Shown here piece by piece: positions 1 to 10,262 of a stretch of 64,000 nt of DNA (position 1 is its first letter; every line of letters starts with the position of its first letter). This DNA comes from Dietzia aurantiaca. Its GTDB lineage: Bacteria > Actinomycetota > Actinomycetes > Mycobacteriales > Mycobacteriaceae. The notes under the pieces are model-generated. The model saw nothing but the letters and a program-made list of their open reading frames with translations, made no database searches and had not been told where the DNA came from. Location: NCBI RefSeq assembly GCF_021033825.1, contig NZ_JAIFXZ010000001.1, forward strand, positions 124,001 through 188,000, given 5' to 3'. Position numbers and translations under genes: made by a program.

Positions 1-2430
1 GGCCTTCTCGCCGAAGATGGCGCGCAGCAGGCGCTCCTCGGGGGTGAGCTCGGTCTCGCCCTTCGGCGTGACCTTGCCGACCAGGATGTCGCCGTCGCGG
101 ACCTCGGCGCCGATGCGCACGATGCCACGGTCGTCCAGGTCCGCGAGGACCTCGTCGGAGACGTTCGGGATGTCGCGGGTGATCTCCTCGGCGCCCAGCT
201 TCGTGTCGCGGGCGTCGATCTCGTGCTCCTCGATGTGGATGGACGTCAGGACGTCCTCCTCCACCAGTCGCTGCGAGAGGATGATCGCGTCCTCGTAGTT
301 GTGGCCCTCCCACGGCATGATCGCCACGAGCAGGTTCTTGCCCAGGGCCATCTCACCGTCCTCGGTGCAGGGGCCGTCGGCGAGAACCTGGCCGGCTTCG
401 ACGCGGTCACCCTCGTCGACGATCGGCTTCTGGTTGGAGCACGTGCCCTGGTTGGAGCGCGCGAACTTCGACAGGCGGTAGGTCTGGCGACCTCCGTCGT
501 CGTCCATCACGGTGATGAAGTCGGCGGAGACCTCCTCGACCATGCCCGGCGTGGTGTTGACGATCACGTCACCGGCGTCGACGGCGGCACGCAGCTCCAT
601 GCCGGTGCCGACGAGCGGCGCCTCGGAACGCACCAGCGGCACGGCCTGACGCTGCATGTTCGCGCCCATGAGGGCACGGTTGGCGTCGTCGTGCTCGAGG
701 AACGGGATCATCGCGGTGGCCACGGAGACCATCTGACGCGGCGAGACGTCCATGTAGTCGACATCCGCGGCCTCGACGACCTCGACGTCGCCGTGCTTCT
801 TGCGCACGAGCACCCGGTCGCTCACGAAGGTCATCTCCGGCGAGAGCTCGGAGTTGGCCTGCGCCACGACGTAGCGGTCCTCCTCGTCGGCCGTCAGGTA
901 GTCCACCTGGTCGGTGACGACGCCGTCGACGACACGACGGTACGGGGTCTCGATGAAGCCGAACGGGTTGACCCGCGCGTACACCGAGAGAGAACCGATG
1001 AGGCCGATGTTCGGACCCTCGGGGGTCTCGATCGGACACATGCGCCCGTAGTGCGAGGCGTGGACGTCTCGCACCTCGAGGCCGGCACGCTCACGCGACA
1101 GACCGCCCGGGCCGAGCGCGGAGAGACGACGCTTGTGGGTCAGGCCCGACAGCGGGTTGTTCTGGTCCATGAACTGCGACATCTGGGAGGTTCCGAAGAA
1201 CTCCTTGAGTGCAGCGGTGATGGGCCGGATGTTGATCAGCGACTGCGGGGTGATCGCCTCGGAGTCCTGCGTGGTCATGCGCTCGCGGACGACGCGCTCC
1301 ATGCGCGACAGGCCGACGCGGACCTGGTTCTGGATCAGCTCACCGACCGTGCGGAGACGACGGTTACCGAAGTGGTCGATGTCGTCCACCTCGACCGGCA
1401 CCTCGCGGCCGCCCTCGACCTGCATCGACGCGTCGCCGGCGTGCAGGCGCACCAGGTACTCGATGGTGGCCGCGATGTCCTCGCGGGTGAGCGTCGTGGT
1501 GGCGTCGCCCTCCGGGTCCGGCAGACCGAGCTTGCGGTTGACCTTGTAGCGGCCGACGCGGGCCAGGTCGTAGCGCTTCTCCTTGAAGAACAGGTTCTCC
1601 AGCAGCGCCTCGGCCGACTCGCGGGTCGGGGGCTCGCCCGGACGCAGCTTGCGGTAGATCTCGAGCAACGCCTGGTCGGTGTCCTCGACGGTGTCCTTCT
1701 CGAGGGTCGACATCATGATCTCGGAGAAGCCGTAGCGCTCCTTGATCTCGGTGGTGGTCCAGCCGAGCGCCTTGAGCAGCACGGTGACGGACTGGCGACG
1801 CTTGCGGTCGATGCGGACACCGACCGTGTCGCGCTTGTCCACGTCGAACTCGAGCCACGCACCGCGCGACGGGATGACCTTGACCGCGTGGACGTCACGC
1901 TCGGTCGACTTGTCGCGCGACCGGTCGAAGTAGACGCCCGGCGAACGGACGAGCTGCGAGACGACGACCCGCTCGGTGCCGTTGATGATGAAGGTGCCCT
2001 TGTCGGTCATCATGGGGAAATCACCCATGAAGACGGTCTGGGACTTGATCTCGCCGGTTTCGGTGTTCTCGAACTCGGCGGTGACGAAGAGCGGAGCCTC
2101 GTAGGTGCGGTCCTTCTCACGGCAGTCCTCGAGGGACGCCTTGACCTCTTCGAAGTACGGCTCCGAGAACGAGAGCGACATGGAGCCGGAGAAGTCCTCG
2201 ATCGGGGAGATCTCCTTGAGGATGGACTCCAGGCCTCCCTCGAGGTTCGTGGTGCCGCGCGAGGCGGCCCTCTCTTGCCACTCCTCCGAACCGATGAACC
2301 ACTCGAACGACTCCGTCTGGAGGTCGAGCAGCCCCGGGACCGGCAACGGCTCGGTGAGCTTCGCGAACGAGACTCTCCGGGGCGCACCGGGAACGGTGGA
2401 GACTGACGTGGTCTGGCGGGAGACTGCCAA
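1..2430 (-). CDS. rpoB: RNA polymerase beta subunit, 5' part (C-terminus outside the window)
   Basis: Catalytic beta subunit of RNA polymerase. Codons 1-810 are present and the gene runs off the left edge. I chose the TTG start at 2430: it gives a first line ([16 protein letters not shown], then RRVSFAKL) aligning with mycobacterial RpoB, which also starts with TTG, and GGAAGG lies 6-7 nt upstream. The rifampicin-binding segment is at residues 413-437 (about 1120-1194) and reads [13 protein letters not shown], then [15 protein letters not shown]; Asp422, His432 and Ser437, the usual resistance positions, are wild type. Met417 replaces the Leu of E. coli, a variant I recall from corynebacteria. 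rpoC is expected beyond the edge. A promoter-like pair lies about 190 nt upstream. Confidence 0.98.
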   Translation of the reverse strand, partial: MAVSRQTTSVSTVPGAPRRVSFAKLTEPLPVPGLLDLQTESFEWFIGSEEWQERAASRGTTNLEGGLESILKEISPIEDFSGSMSLSFSEPYFEEVKASLEDCREKDRTYEAPLFVTAEFENTETGEIKSQTVFMGDFPMMTDKGTFIINGTERVVVSQLVRSPGVYFDRSRDKSTERDVHAVKVIPSRGAWLEFDVDKRDTVGVRIDRKRRQSVTVLLKALGWTTTEIKERYGFSEIMMSTLEKDTVEDTDQALLEIYRKLRPGEPPTRESAEALLENLFFKEKRYDLARVGRYKVNRKLGLPDPEGDATTTLTREDIAATIEYLVRLHAGDASMQVEGGREVPVEVDDIDHFGNRRLRTVGELIQNQVRVGLSRMERVVRERMTTQDSEAITPQSLINIRPITAALKEFFGTSQMSQFMDQNNPLSGLTHKRRLSALGPGGLSRERAGLEVRDVHASHYGRMCPIETPEGPNIGLIGSLSVYARVNPFGFIETPYRRVVDGVVTDQVDYLTADEEDRYVVAQANSELSPEMTFVSDRVLVRKKHGDVEVVEAADVDYMDVSPRQMVSVATAMIPFLEHDDANRALMGANMQRQAVPLVRSEAPLVGTGMELRAAVDAGDVIVNTTPGMVEEVSADFITVMDDDGGRQTYRLSKFARSNQGTCSNQKPIVDEGDRVEAGQVLADGPCTEDGEMALGKNLLVAIMPWEGHNYEDAIILSQRLVEEDVLTSIHIEEHEIDARDTKLGAEEITRDIPNVSDEVLADLDDRGIVRIGAEVRDGDILVGKVTPKGETELTPEERLLRAIFGEKA

Positions 2431-2888
2431 GATGGGTCCTTCCAGCACCTCACGTGATCACCACGGGCGGTGACCACAGATGTATCTGCGAGCGGTCCGC
2501 CGACGGGTATCCACCCGTGTGCCGTCACTGATCTTCAAGGCCCGGAAATACCCGGTCAGACCGGGAACGGGCCGTCGATGACGGAACATGAGGCAAATAG
2601 CAGCCAGCGCAACGACCTAATCTAGCCTATAGCGGCACTGAAGTCCAGCCCTCGACGGGGAGAGCCCCGGAGGCTGTGGCATGCGTGGCGCGACGACCGT
2701 CCCTGCGCTGGTTGCCCTCGTGGCTCTCGCCTCATCGGCCCCCGGTCGGGACGTCGCACCCGGGCGGAGTCCTCTACGCCCGATGCCCCTAAAGAGTGAC
2801 GGGTCGAAGCCCGTTCGTCAAGGATCTGACGCCGCTTGTCCCGGATCCCCGGCCGGAGAATGTCCGATCCGCGGCCGACCGAGGCGTG
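2431..2888. other. Intergenic region between rpoB and the mce operon
   Basis: 458 bases without a supportable gene. It holds the presumed rpoB promoter (2619-2647), a leader of about 180 nt, and the downstream end of the mce operon. Several long open frames cross it, but their composition is non-coding (Arg/Ser/Pro-rich shadows) and none has a ribosome binding site. I see no clear terminator hairpin after the last mce-operon gene, so read-through into rpoB cannot be excluded. Confidence 0.6.
2619..2647 (-). promoter_or_regulatory. Putative rpoB promoter
   Basis: On the minus strand TGGACT (-35 position, 2642-2647) and TAGATT (-10 position, 2619-2624) are separated by exactly 17 nt. Each hexamer matches the sigma-70 consensus at four of six positions. 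It would give an rpoB leader of roughly 180 nt. Seen by eye only. Confidence 0.45.
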
Positions 2889-3611
2889 TCAGGACGGCAG
2901 ATCCGGGATCTTCGACAGCTTCCAGACGCCGTCGACCCTGTCCAGACCGACGAGGTAGGTGCCGCTGGTGCTGCCCGCGGCGGCGCCGTCGCGCTCCATC
3001 GAGACGTCCTGGACCAGCAGGACCTCCGCGCGGTCACCCTCGAGATAGGACAGGCCGGCCTCTCGGACCTGCGCGTCGACGGTGGTCGCGGACTGCTCGT
3101 AGCTGTCACGGAGCGCCGGCCAGTTCGCGTCGAGTTCCTCGACGAGGTTCGGCGTGAGGAACTCGCCCAGCGAGTCGTGGTACTCGTCGAGGCTCTCGTG
3201 ATCGATCGACACGAGCCGCTGCACGTTGGTCGACGCCGCGGTGAGGACCTCGTCGGTCTCCGCCCTGTCCACGAACGCCTGATTGGGCACCGAGATGCCC
3301 GGCTCGGTGGCGAGATAGGCGCCCGCCGCCCCGGCCACCACGCCCACGGCGAGCGCGGCGTAGGCGAGGGTCCGCCCGGAGGGACGACGACGAGACGCCG
3401 CCTCCCCCGCATCCGTCCGCGGGTCGGTGGCTGCGGAACGGGTGGCGGCCTTGTCGTCGTCGACCTCGTTCACACCCCGGGGCGTGGTCACCGGCCCGGT
3501 ACCTGCTTCGGGCGACCCGGTCGATCCCTGGCGGGCCGGGCCGGAGTGACCGGCGAGTCGACGCGTGGCGGGGGCCTGGGCCGGCTTCTGGTTCCTCTTG
3601 ATGGGTGGCAT
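2889..3611 (-). CDS. Mce-associated membrane protein (Mas), last gene of the mce operon
   Basis: 240 residues: a polar N-terminal region rich in Pro, Ala and Thr (about 1-80), a single membrane segment at about 83-103 (LAYAALAVGVVAGAAGAYLA), and an extracytoplasmic alpha/beta domain ending in LDRVDGVWKLSKI. This is the Mce-associated (Mas/OmaM-like) fold that accompanies mce operons and stabilises the transporter in mycobacteria. The ATG start has GAGGAG 6 nt upstream. It lies 20 nt after the preceding paralogue, so it is cotranscribed. The assignment rests on topology, the WK-L C-terminal motif and position; direct sequence identity to a named Mas was not tested. Confidence 0.8.
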   Translation of the reverse strand: MPPIKRNQKPAQAPATRRLAGHSGPARQGSTGSPEAGTGPVTTPRGVNEVDDDKAATRSAATDPRTDAGEAASRRRPSGRTLAYAALAVGVVAGAAGAYLATEPGISVPNQAFVDRAETDEVLTAASTNVQRLVSIDHESLDEYHDSLGEFLTPNLVEELDANWPALRDSYEQSATTVDAQVREAGLSYLEGDRAEVLLVQDVSMERDGAAAGSTSGTYLVGLDRVDGVWKLSKIPDLPS

Positions 3612-3631
3612 CTAGCTCTCCTCGCCCTTCC

Positions 3632-4321
3632 TCATCGTCCGGCGGTGGTGGTGGGAGCCGGCGCGGAGGTCGACCCCTCCCCCGCGGTGCCGGCGGAGCT
3701 GTCCTCGTCCTCGACGTCCTCGGGGTCCGGGAGTTCGAGATCCTGCACGGACTGGCTGGACTGGCCGACCGGCACCGTCACACCCACCTGGTTGACCGCG
3801 TCAGCCTTCCACTGGCCGTCGACCCGGGTCAGGTCCACCCGCATCGCCTGGCGGCCCGTGATGTCCTCCTGGCCCTCGCGCTCGGAGTGGGCGGTGAACA
3901 CGACCAGCACGGCGGCGTCACCCTCGTCGACGTTCAACTCCTCGACCGCCGCGTTCGAGACGGTGGCCGTGGTGACGGCCTTCTGCTCGATGACCCGGTT
4001 GCGGACGTCCTCCGACCACTGCTCCTGCTCGGTGAGGAAGTCCCCTGTCGACATCGAGGAGAGCTGCTGGAGCGACTCGTCCACCTTCTGATGATCGAAG
4101 CTGAACGCGTTGATGATCACCTGCGAGGCGACGTCCGTGACCTCGTCCCGCTGCGTGGCCGCGGTCTGCGCCGAACGCGCCTCGGCGTAGCGCCAGCCGA
4201 ACACGCCCAGAACCGACAGCCCCACCACCAGCACCACCAGGGACACGGCCGTCAGCCACCGCGGCACCCCGGCGGCAGCGGCAGTGGTGTCCGTGCTCTC
4301 GCTCGTCTCCTGCGAACTCAT
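3632..4321 (-). CDS. Mce-associated membrane protein (Mas), first copy
   Basis: 229 residues from the ATG at 4321 (MSSQETSEST). An upstream in-frame start at 4468 would overlap mceF deeply and adds only a low-complexity Arg/Pro stretch, so I rejected it. One membrane segment at about 21-43 (WLTAVSLVVLVVGLSVLGVFG) is followed by an extracytoplasmic domain with a helical first half and the Mas-type ending LTRVDGQWKADAV. It is clearly paralogous in architecture to the next gene downstream. It lies 53 nt after mceF, without a strong ribosome binding site. Role inferred: accessory factor of the MCE lipid importer in the cell envelope. Confidence 0.8.
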   Translation of the reverse strand: MSSQETSESTDTTAAAAGVPRWLTAVSLVVLVVGLSVLGVFGWRYAEARSAQTAATQRDEVTDVASQVIINAFSFDHQKVDESLQQLSSMSTGDFLTEQEQWSEDVRNRVIEQKAVTTATVSNAAVEELNVDEGDAAVLVVFTAHSEREGQEDITGRQAMRVDLTRVDGQWKADAVNQVGVTVPVGQSSQSVQDLELPDPEDVEDEDSSAGTAGEGSTSAPAPTTTAGR

Positions 4322-4374
4322 GGCGGCGACGGTACCGGACGGGCGGCGCGCCGGATCACCGGGCGGTCGCCGCG

Positions 4375-5619
4375 TCACCGCGGGATCAGTCCCTGCAGGA
4401 CCGCGAGCTGCTCGGCGGCCACCGACAGGTTGAGCTTGTCCGGATCGATCTTGGGCTTGTTGTCCCACGGCTGCACGACACCCGGATACGCGTACTCGAC
4501 CCGCTCCGCGCCACGCACGTTGGTCGGGCTGCCGAACGGTACCGAGCAGTGCGCGTCGTAGTTGGGCGGGAAGTTCTGCTCCTGCGGATCGAACGAGGGA
4601 TCCTGTGCCTTCATCTCGTCGATGATCTGCTGCGTCCCCTCGTATCCCATGGTGCAGGGGGTCGGGTTGTCCATCTCGAGAACGAGACCGAAGTGGATCG
4701 TCCCGTCGCCCGGGGCCACGGACAGACCGCCGGCGGCCAGTGCGGGCAACAGCTGCAGCAGCACCTTGAACGACGGCGCCAGCGGGTCGACCGTCTTCAT
4801 GGTATTCGACAGATTGGTCACCGAACGCGTCAGGGGTTCGCCCGAGATCTCCACCAGGCGGCGGGTCTCGTCCGCGAACTCCGGCGCGGTGGAGATCAGC
4901 CGCTCCAGATCCGAGTCCGAATCACGCAGTGCTTCGGTGACCGTCCGCAGGTCGCGGGAGAAGCTGATGATCTCGCCGGACTGGTCCGCCTGCGTGTCCA
5001 GGACCGTGGCACCGTCGCGGATGAGCGCCTGGAGCTGGGGCATGGTCCGAATTCCGGAGTCCGAGATCGTGATCAACGAATCGGACAGCCGCTGGAGCTG
5101 GGGACCCCGCCCCTCGAAGGCCTTTCCGAGTTCGTCGACCGTCACCTCGAGCTCGTCGAGCGGAACCGACCGCGACAACTCGTCGACCGACAGCAGCAGG
5201 TCCTCCACGCGGACGGGCAGCGCCTCGTCGCCCGCAGAGATCACGTCTCCGTCCTCCAGATAGGGCTCGGAGAGACTGCGTGGTCGAAGGTCGACGTACT
5301 GCTCACCGATCGCCGACCGGTTGGCCACGACGGCGACCGTGTCGGCCGGGATGTCGGGCGCGCTGGAGTCCAGATCCAGTGCGACCCGGACGCCGTCCTC
5401 GGTGAGCGAGAGGTCCCCGATGCGGCCGACCGGGGTCCCTCGATAGCTGACGGCCGCGTTGGTGAACACGCCGCCGGTGTCGGGCAGGTCGAGATAGACC
5501 TTGTACTGGCCGATACCGAACAGCGACGGCAGGCGCACGTAGTTGGCGCCGACATAGGTGATCCCCACTGCGGCGATCACGCAGAAGGCGATGAGCTGCG
5601 TTCTCAGGGTCTTGTTCAC
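4375..5619 (-). CDS. mceF: MCE family protein MceF
   Basis: 414 residues. An N-terminal membrane anchor (about 8-26) is followed by the MlaD/MCE beta-barrel domain (about 40-115, with YRGTPVGRIGDLSL) and a long helical region (about 135-270) with hydrophobic heptads, then a C-terminal tail. It is one of six Mce subunits thought to form the periplasmic lipid-conducting tube of the importer. GTG start overlaps the mceE stop by 4 nt (GTGA), showing translational coupling. Sixth position in the Mce series and the lack of a lipobox fit MceF rather than MceE. Confidence 0.93.
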   Translation of the reverse strand: MNKTLRTQLIAFCVIAAVGITYVGANYVRLPSLFGIGQYKVYLDLPDTGGVFTNAAVSYRGTPVGRIGDLSLTEDGVRVALDLDSSAPDIPADTVAVVANRSAIGEQYVDLRPRSLSEPYLEDGDVISAGDEALPVRVEDLLLSVDELSRSVPLDELEVTVDELGKAFEGRGPQLQRLSDSLITISDSGIRTMPQLQALIRDGATVLDTQADQSGEIISFSRDLRTVTEALRDSDSDLERLISTAPEFADETRRLVEISGEPLTRSVTNLSNTMKTVDPLAPSFKVLLQLLPALAAGGLSVAPGDGTIHFGLVLEMDNPTPCTMGYEGTQQIIDEMKAQDPSFDPQEQNFPPNYDAHCSVPFGSPTNVRGAERVEYAYPGVVQPWDNKPKIDPDKLNLSVAAEQLAVLQGLIPR

Positions 5620-6926
5620 TGGTATCCGGGCTCCCCTGGTTCGGGCAGGTAGTTCTCGGAGAACTCCGAGGTACCGGGCGCGGGCGGGGGGTTCACTGCC
5701 CGGTCCATGATCGGCGGGACGGGAAGCAACGGCAGCACGATGGTCGTGCGCCTGTCGGGTCCGTTGTCCCCGATCCAGGGGTTGCCCGGATCGACGTTGT
5801 ACGGACCGCTGGTCGTGGTGGGCCAGAGCGGCACCGGGTTGCCCTGGTTGGCGCCGAGGTTGCGGAGGGTCTCGGAGATCGTGGCGTCGATCGACAGGAA
5901 CACGTTGGCCGAACCACCGATCGTCGACTGGATCGAGGCGTCCGGGAACGGGAACGTCGGGACGAACCCGGTCAGCTCGATGAGTTCCGGCGTGGATTCA
6001 CCAAGGTACTGCAATACCGGCCGCAGTGCCCGCAGATCCGCGATGAGGTCCTCACGGCTGGTCAGAAGGATGTCGGAACCGACCTGCCCCAGGGCGTCCA
6101 CCCGACGCAGCATCTCCACGAACTGCGGCCGCTGCTCCTCGAGCACGGCCACACCCGCGGGCAACTCGTCCAGGGCCGCCTGGATCTGCGCGCGCTGGTC
6201 GTTCGCCCGGGCGGACATCAGGTTGACCCCCTCGAGTGCCGCGGTGATGCTGTCGCGCTGCCGGTTGAGACCCGAGATGAGTTCGTCGGCCGACCGCAGC
6301 GTTTCGGTGAGCCCCTCCTCCCGACCGTCGGTGACCTTGCGCATCTCCGCCACGATCGGCTGCAGCTGGTCCACGCCGCCGCCGTTCAGCAACAGCGACA
6401 GGGCGCCGAGCACCTGCTCGATATCGGTGGCCGTGCGCGTGTTGGAGGTGCGGATGACGTCACCGGATTCGAGTTGCCCGACGGGCTCGGCATCCTCCGG
6501 CGGGGTGAGCTGGACGAACTTCTCACCGAGGAGGTTGGTCTGCTGGATCGACGCCTCGACATTCTCCGGAAGGTCCACGTCGTCGTTGATCAGCACCTCG
6601 ACCTGGGCGGTCCACCCGTCCTCGGCGAGCGAGATGCCGGTGACCCGGCCGGCGTCGAGGCCGTTGACCTTGACCGAGGACTGCAGGACCAGGTCCAGGA
6701 CGTCGTCGAACTGGATGGCCACGTTCAGGGGGTCCTCCCCCACGTCGGCACCACCGGGCAGGGTGTAGTCCTCGAGGTTCATCGAACACCCGGCCGCGAG
6801 CACCGAGACGAGCGCCGTGGCGCCCAGCACCCGTCCGGCCCGGCCGATCCCGGGCAATCCGAGACCTGATCGGGCGAGACCGGCTGCAGTCGGCCCGGCC
6901 GCGGCGTCGTGACTGTCGTGTCTCAT
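5616..6926 (-). CDS. mceE: MCE family lipoprotein MceE (LprK-like)
   Basis: 436 residues from the ATG at 6926; a GTG one codon upstream (6929) is equally possible. The signal sequence ends in a clear lipobox (VSVLAAGC, Cys at about residue 47), so this is the lipid-anchored subunit, as MceE always is in actinobacterial operons. The MCE domain follows (about 70-150: KVNGLDAGRVTGISL), then the coiled helical segment (about 180-320). The C-terminus is Pro-rich. It overlaps mceD and mceF by 1-4 nt. Confidence 0.94.
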   Translation of the reverse strand: MRHDSHDAAAGPTAAGLARSGLGLPGIGRAGRVLGATALVSVLAAGCSMNLEDYTLPGGADVGEDPLNVAIQFDDVLDLVLQSSVKVNGLDAGRVTGISLAEDGWTAQVEVLINDDVDLPENVEASIQQTNLLGEKFVQLTPPEDAEPVGQLESGDVIRTSNTRTATDIEQVLGALSLLLNGGGVDQLQPIVAEMRKVTDGREEGLTETLRSADELISGLNRQRDSITAALEGVNLMSARANDQRAQIQAALDELPAGVAVLEEQRPQFVEMLRRVDALGQVGSDILLTSREDLIADLRALRPVLQYLGESTPELIELTGFVPTFPFPDASIQSTIGGSANVFLSIDATISETLRNLGANQGNPVPLWPTTTSGPYNVDPGNPWIGDNGPDRRTTIVLPLLPVPPIMDRAVNPPPAPGTSEFSENYLPEPGEPGYQ

Positions 6927-8152
6927 CACTGCCCCCCTTCGGACGCGGGGGTCATCGGCCAGCCGCGGATCCCCGGAACGGTGCCGGGCACCGGAATGGA
7001 CTGCTTCATCTCACCCTCGAGGATGCCCAGCGGCAGGTTCGGGTTGGACGCACGAAGTTCTTGGTTGCGCTCCGGAGCGAGCGCCTCACACGCCTGGATG
7101 TCGGCGCGCCGCAGGTTGTCGAGCTCCTGGAACATCTCATTGCCCGGATTGAGCCGGCCCAGCTTCATGAGCGTGCACAGAACACCGGCGGGGTTCTGCT
7201 TCTCCGGGATGTTCGCGCGCATCGACAGGGAGCCGGACTCCGCGTCGTAGGCGTTGATGAGGTTGGCCAGCGCCAGCGGGGCGGTCTTGAGGATCTCCTC
7301 GATGTCGCCGCGCTGGTCCGCCGTGATCTGGCTGAGGGAGGCCAGCCGGTCGGCGTTGCTGCGGATCACGTCCTGGTTGTCCCGGACGAGACGGGCCACG
7401 TCGGCCAGGGCGTAGCTCAGCTCGGCCAGCGCGCCCTGCAGGTCCTCCCGCTGCCCGGCGACCGTCGAGTTGAAGGTCGCCATCTGCGTGTTGAAATTGC
7501 GGACCTGCGCGTCGTTCTCCGCCAGCATGGTGACGAAGGACTGCAGGTTGACCACCGTGTCGCTGATGTCCTGGCTGGAGTCGGCGAGCGTCGTGGCCGC
7601 CGTGGACAGCTCGTCTATCGACCGTCCTAGGGCGGCGCCGTTGCCGCCGAGCGTATCCGCGGACGTCGCCAGGAAGCGATCGAGCGAGCCGTCCTTGTTG
7701 GCCCCGTCGGGACCGAGCGCCTCGGTGAGCTCCTGGACCGAGGCGTACAGCTTGTCCACCTCGACCGGTGTCGCGGTCCGGTCGAGCGGGATGTGCGCGC
7801 CTGACTCCATGGTCGGGCCACCCGCGTAGGCCGGGACCAACTGGATGTTGCGGTCTGGGATGACCGACGGGGTCACCTGGACGGCCTTGGCGTCGGCCGG
7901 GACCTCGACACCCCGCCGGACGTGGAGCTCCACCTCGACCGTCTCGCCCATCGGCACCACCTTGTCCACCGAGCCCACGGTGACGCCGAGGATTCTCACG
8001 TCGGTGCCCTGGGAGATACCGACCGCCGACGGGAACGTCGCGGTGATGGTGGTCCGCCCCATGCGGGACACGGATAGGTAGGTCACGGCGACGATCGCGA
8101 CGACGACGACGAGGATCAGCGCGAGCAGCCAGTACGGCAGTTTCTTGGTCAT
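6926..8152 (-). CDS. mceD: MCE family protein MceD
   Basis: 408 residues: N-terminal membrane anchor (about 6-28), MCE/MlaD domain (about 35-120, VRILGVTVGSVDKVVPMG), a 200-residue helical segment with many Asn, Gln and Asp and repeated hydrophobic positions, and a C-terminal region with two Cys (VLCTLMKLG and IQACEAL) that could form a disulfide. Fourth Mce subunit of the importer. The ATG overlaps the mceC stop by one nucleotide (TGATG). Confidence 0.93.
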   Translation of the reverse strand: MTKKLPYWLLALILVVVVAIVAVTYLSVSRMGRTTITATFPSAVGISQGTDVRILGVTVGSVDKVVPMGETVEVELHVRRGVEVPADAKAVQVTPSVIPDRNIQLVPAYAGGPTMESGAHIPLDRTATPVEVDKLYASVQELTEALGPDGANKDGSLDRFLATSADTLGGNGAALGRSIDELSTAATTLADSSQDISDTVVNLQSFVTMLAENDAQVRNFNTQMATFNSTVAGQREDLQGALAELSYALADVARLVRDNQDVIRSNADRLASLSQITADQRGDIEEILKTAPLALANLINAYDAESGSLSMRANIPEKQNPAGVLCTLMKLGRLNPGNEMFQELDNLRRADIQACEALAPERNQELRASNPNLPLGILEGEMKQSIPVPGTVPGIRGWPMTPASEGGQ

Positions 8153-9174
8153 CAGTTGATCCCACTCAGTCGTGCGGGGCCACGGGCGCCCGGGTAGAAC
8201 GGCGGCTCAGGCGCGCCCGGCGGTATCAGGTTGGTGACCACCGAATCGAACCATCGTCCGGTACCCAGCATGTTGGCGTACAACCGGTAGAACGGGGCGA
8301 GGTTGTGGATCGACTTCTTCAGCTCCTCCTCGTGGTCGGTCAGGACCCCGAGCGCGGAATCCAGACTCTCCAGGGTGGGAGCGAACTCCGCCTCGTTCTC
8401 GGCCACGAAGAGCCGGAGCTCGGCGGACAGTCCGCGGGTCGACGCCAGGACCAGCTTGAGGCTCTCCGACCGTGCGTTGAGCTCACCGAGGAGCTGCCCG
8501 GTGCCGATGATGAGCCGCCGGAAGTCGTCATTACGCTCGGCCAGGATCTCCGAGCTCGTCTTGGTGGCCTCGAGGAGCGCACGGAGTTCGTCGTCGCGGC
8601 TGGAGATGGTCTGGGACAGGCGGGCCACGCCGTCGACGGCGCCGCGGAACTCCTCGGGAGAGGCCTGCATCGCATCGGTGAGGGTGTCGAGGCTTGTCGC
8701 CAGCTTGGTGTCGTCGATCTTGTCGAGGGTCTCGGCGGCCGACGAGAACGCGGTCACGACGTCGTACGGCGCCACCGTCCGCTCGAGCGGGATGGGCTCC
8801 GACCGGTCCAGCTCACCGTTGCCCGCGGGAGTGAGGGCGAGGTACTTCTGCCCCAGCACCGTCTTGATCTGGATGCTCGCGCGGGTGTCGTCGCCGAGCC
8901 AGGCGTCCTTCGCCCGGAAACCCACGGCGACCTTGTCGCCCTCGAGCGCGACGTCGGTGACGACTCCGACCTTGACCCCGGCGACCCGCACCTCGTTGCC
9001 GTCGGTGAGGCCGGCGGCCTCCGAGAAATAGGCCTTGTACTTCGGCCCGGCACCCACAAACGGCAGAGCGTCCAGCATGAACGATCCCGCCGTGAGCACG
9101 AGGATCACCAGCACGCCCACGGCGCCGACCATCGCGTTGGAGAACCGGGGCTCCCCTGGCTTGCGCTTGCTCAC
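8152..9174 (-). CDS. mceC: MCE family protein MceC
   Basis: 340 residues from the GTG at 9174 (VSKRKPGEP), chosen because it overlaps the mceB stop in a GTGA junction like its neighbours; the longer open frame to 9300 only reads through mceB. N-terminal membrane anchor (about 15-37), MCE domain (about 42-120, VRVAGVKVGVVTDVAL), then helical segment. The ending is short, without the extended Pro-rich tail seen in MceA. Confidence 0.93.
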   Translation of the reverse strand: MSKRKPGEPRFSNAMVGAVGVLVILVLTAGSFMLDALPFVGAGPKYKAYFSEAAGLTDGNEVRVAGVKVGVVTDVALEGDKVAVGFRAKDAWLGDDTRASIQIKTVLGQKYLALTPAGNGELDRSEPIPLERTVAPYDVVTAFSSAAETLDKIDDTKLATSLDTLTDAMQASPEEFRGAVDGVARLSQTISSRDDELRALLEATKTSSEILAERNDDFRRLIIGTGQLLGELNARSESLKLVLASTRGLSAELRLFVAENEAEFAPTLESLDSALGVLTDHEEELKKSIHNLAPFYRLYANMLGTGRWFDSVVTNLIPPGAPEPPFYPGARGPARLSGIN

Positions 9175-10262
9175 GGGATCCCCCCTTCGTGGCACCGAGG
9201 TGCGGAGTTGGTGTACAGCACGTGGTTGAGTGTCGGACCACCGGAGGGCAGGAGGTTGGGCACGTTGTTGCCCGGCCCCGACACGATGTCCGCGCCACAC
9301 AGATAGAACTGGAACCAGGACCCGAACGATCCCATCCGGATGAGGTTGTCGGTCTTGAGCGGCATGTTGTGCAGCACCTCGCTGACCTTGTCCTCATTCG
9401 CGACCACGTCATCCGTGACCTTCTTGAGATGGTCGAGCGACTCGGTGACGCTGGGCCTGGTCGCGGTGACGATGTTCTCCGCGGACGAGGTCAGGTCAGC
9501 CATCGAATCGAGAGAGCTACCGATCGCGTCACGCTCCTGGGCCAGCCCCTCGACGAGCTGGCGGGTGGTCACCACGAGCTGCTGGAACTGCACATCACGA
9601 TCGTTGATGGTCTGCAGCACCTGGGTGAGGTTGTCGATGACCTCGCCGATCACCTGGTCGCGATCGGCCAGATGGTTGGTGAGCTGACCTGTCTGCTGGA
9701 CCAGGTTGGCGACGGTCCCGCCCTCACCCTGGAGGACCTTGACCAGCGAGTCCGCCAGCGCGTTGACGTCGTCGGGCTGCAGCGTGGTGAACAAGGGTTG
9801 GAACCCGTTGAACAGCGCGGTGAGGTCGACGGCCGGCGAGGTCTTGTCGAGCGGGATCGTCGTTCCCGCCGGCATCGCCGGCTGGGCGGGGCCCGGCACT
9901 CGGGCGATGTTCATGTACCGCTGACCGATCATGTTGCGGAATCGCAGCGTCAGGTGGACGTTCTCCGGCAGGGTGCGGTCGCCGACCATGGTGAAGTAGA
10001 CCTTCGCCTTGTCTCGGTCGTACACCTCGAAGTCGGTAACGTGCCCCACCACGACACCGGCGATACGGACGTCATCCCCCTCCTCGACCATGGTCGCGTC
10101 GGAGAAGATCGCCGAGTACTTGGTCCCGTCTTCACGGGTACCACCACGGATGGTGGTGGCGAGAACCGCACTGAGCAGGACAGTCACCACCACGAAGACG
10201 GTGAGCTTGACGAACGATCCCAGCAGTCCACCGCGGAACACTGCCTTGAGTTTCGCGTTCAC
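9171..10262 (-). CDS. mceB: MCE family protein MceB
   Basis: 363 residues from the GTG at 10262, which overlaps the mceA stop by 4 nt. N-terminal anchor (about 14-36, KLTVFVVVTVLLSAVLATT), MCE domain (about 45-130, VRIAGVVVGHVTDFEV) and a long helical region with regular spacing of Leu and Val. Two Cys near the C-terminus (FYLCGAD and APRCHEG) recur in many MceB proteins. Second subunit of the Mce tube. Confidence 0.93.
   Translation of the reverse strand: MNAKLKAVFRGGLLGSFVKLTVFVVVTVLLSAVLATTIRGGTREDGTKYSAIFSDATMVEEGDDVRIAGVVVGHVTDFEVYDRDKAKVYFTMVGDRTLPENVHLTLRFRNMIGQRYMNIARVPGPAQPAMPAGTTIPLDKTSPAVDLTALFNGFQPLFTTLQPDDVNALADSLVKVLQGEGGTVANLVQQTGQLTNHLADRDQVIGEVIDNLTQVLQTINDRDVQFQQLVVTTRQLVEGLAQERDAIGSSLDSMADLTSSAENIVTATRPSVTESLDHLKKVTDDVVANEDKVSEVLHNMPLKTDNLIRMGSFGSWFQFYLCGADIVSGPGNNVPNLLPSGGPTLNHVLYTNSAPRCHEGGIP

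Noticed and set aside
1120-1194. Met417 in the rifampicin-binding segment of RpoB as a possible resistance change
   Set aside because: The main resistance positions (Asp422, His432, Ser437) are wild type and Met at this place is, as far as I recall, natural in corynebacterial relatives. No reason to call resistance.
223-2406. A 727-codon open frame on the plus strand over rpoB
   Set aside because: It is the antisense shadow of rpoB in a high-GC region: His/Arg/Asp-rich composition, no ribosome binding site and no domain. rpoB on the minus strand explains the DNA fully.
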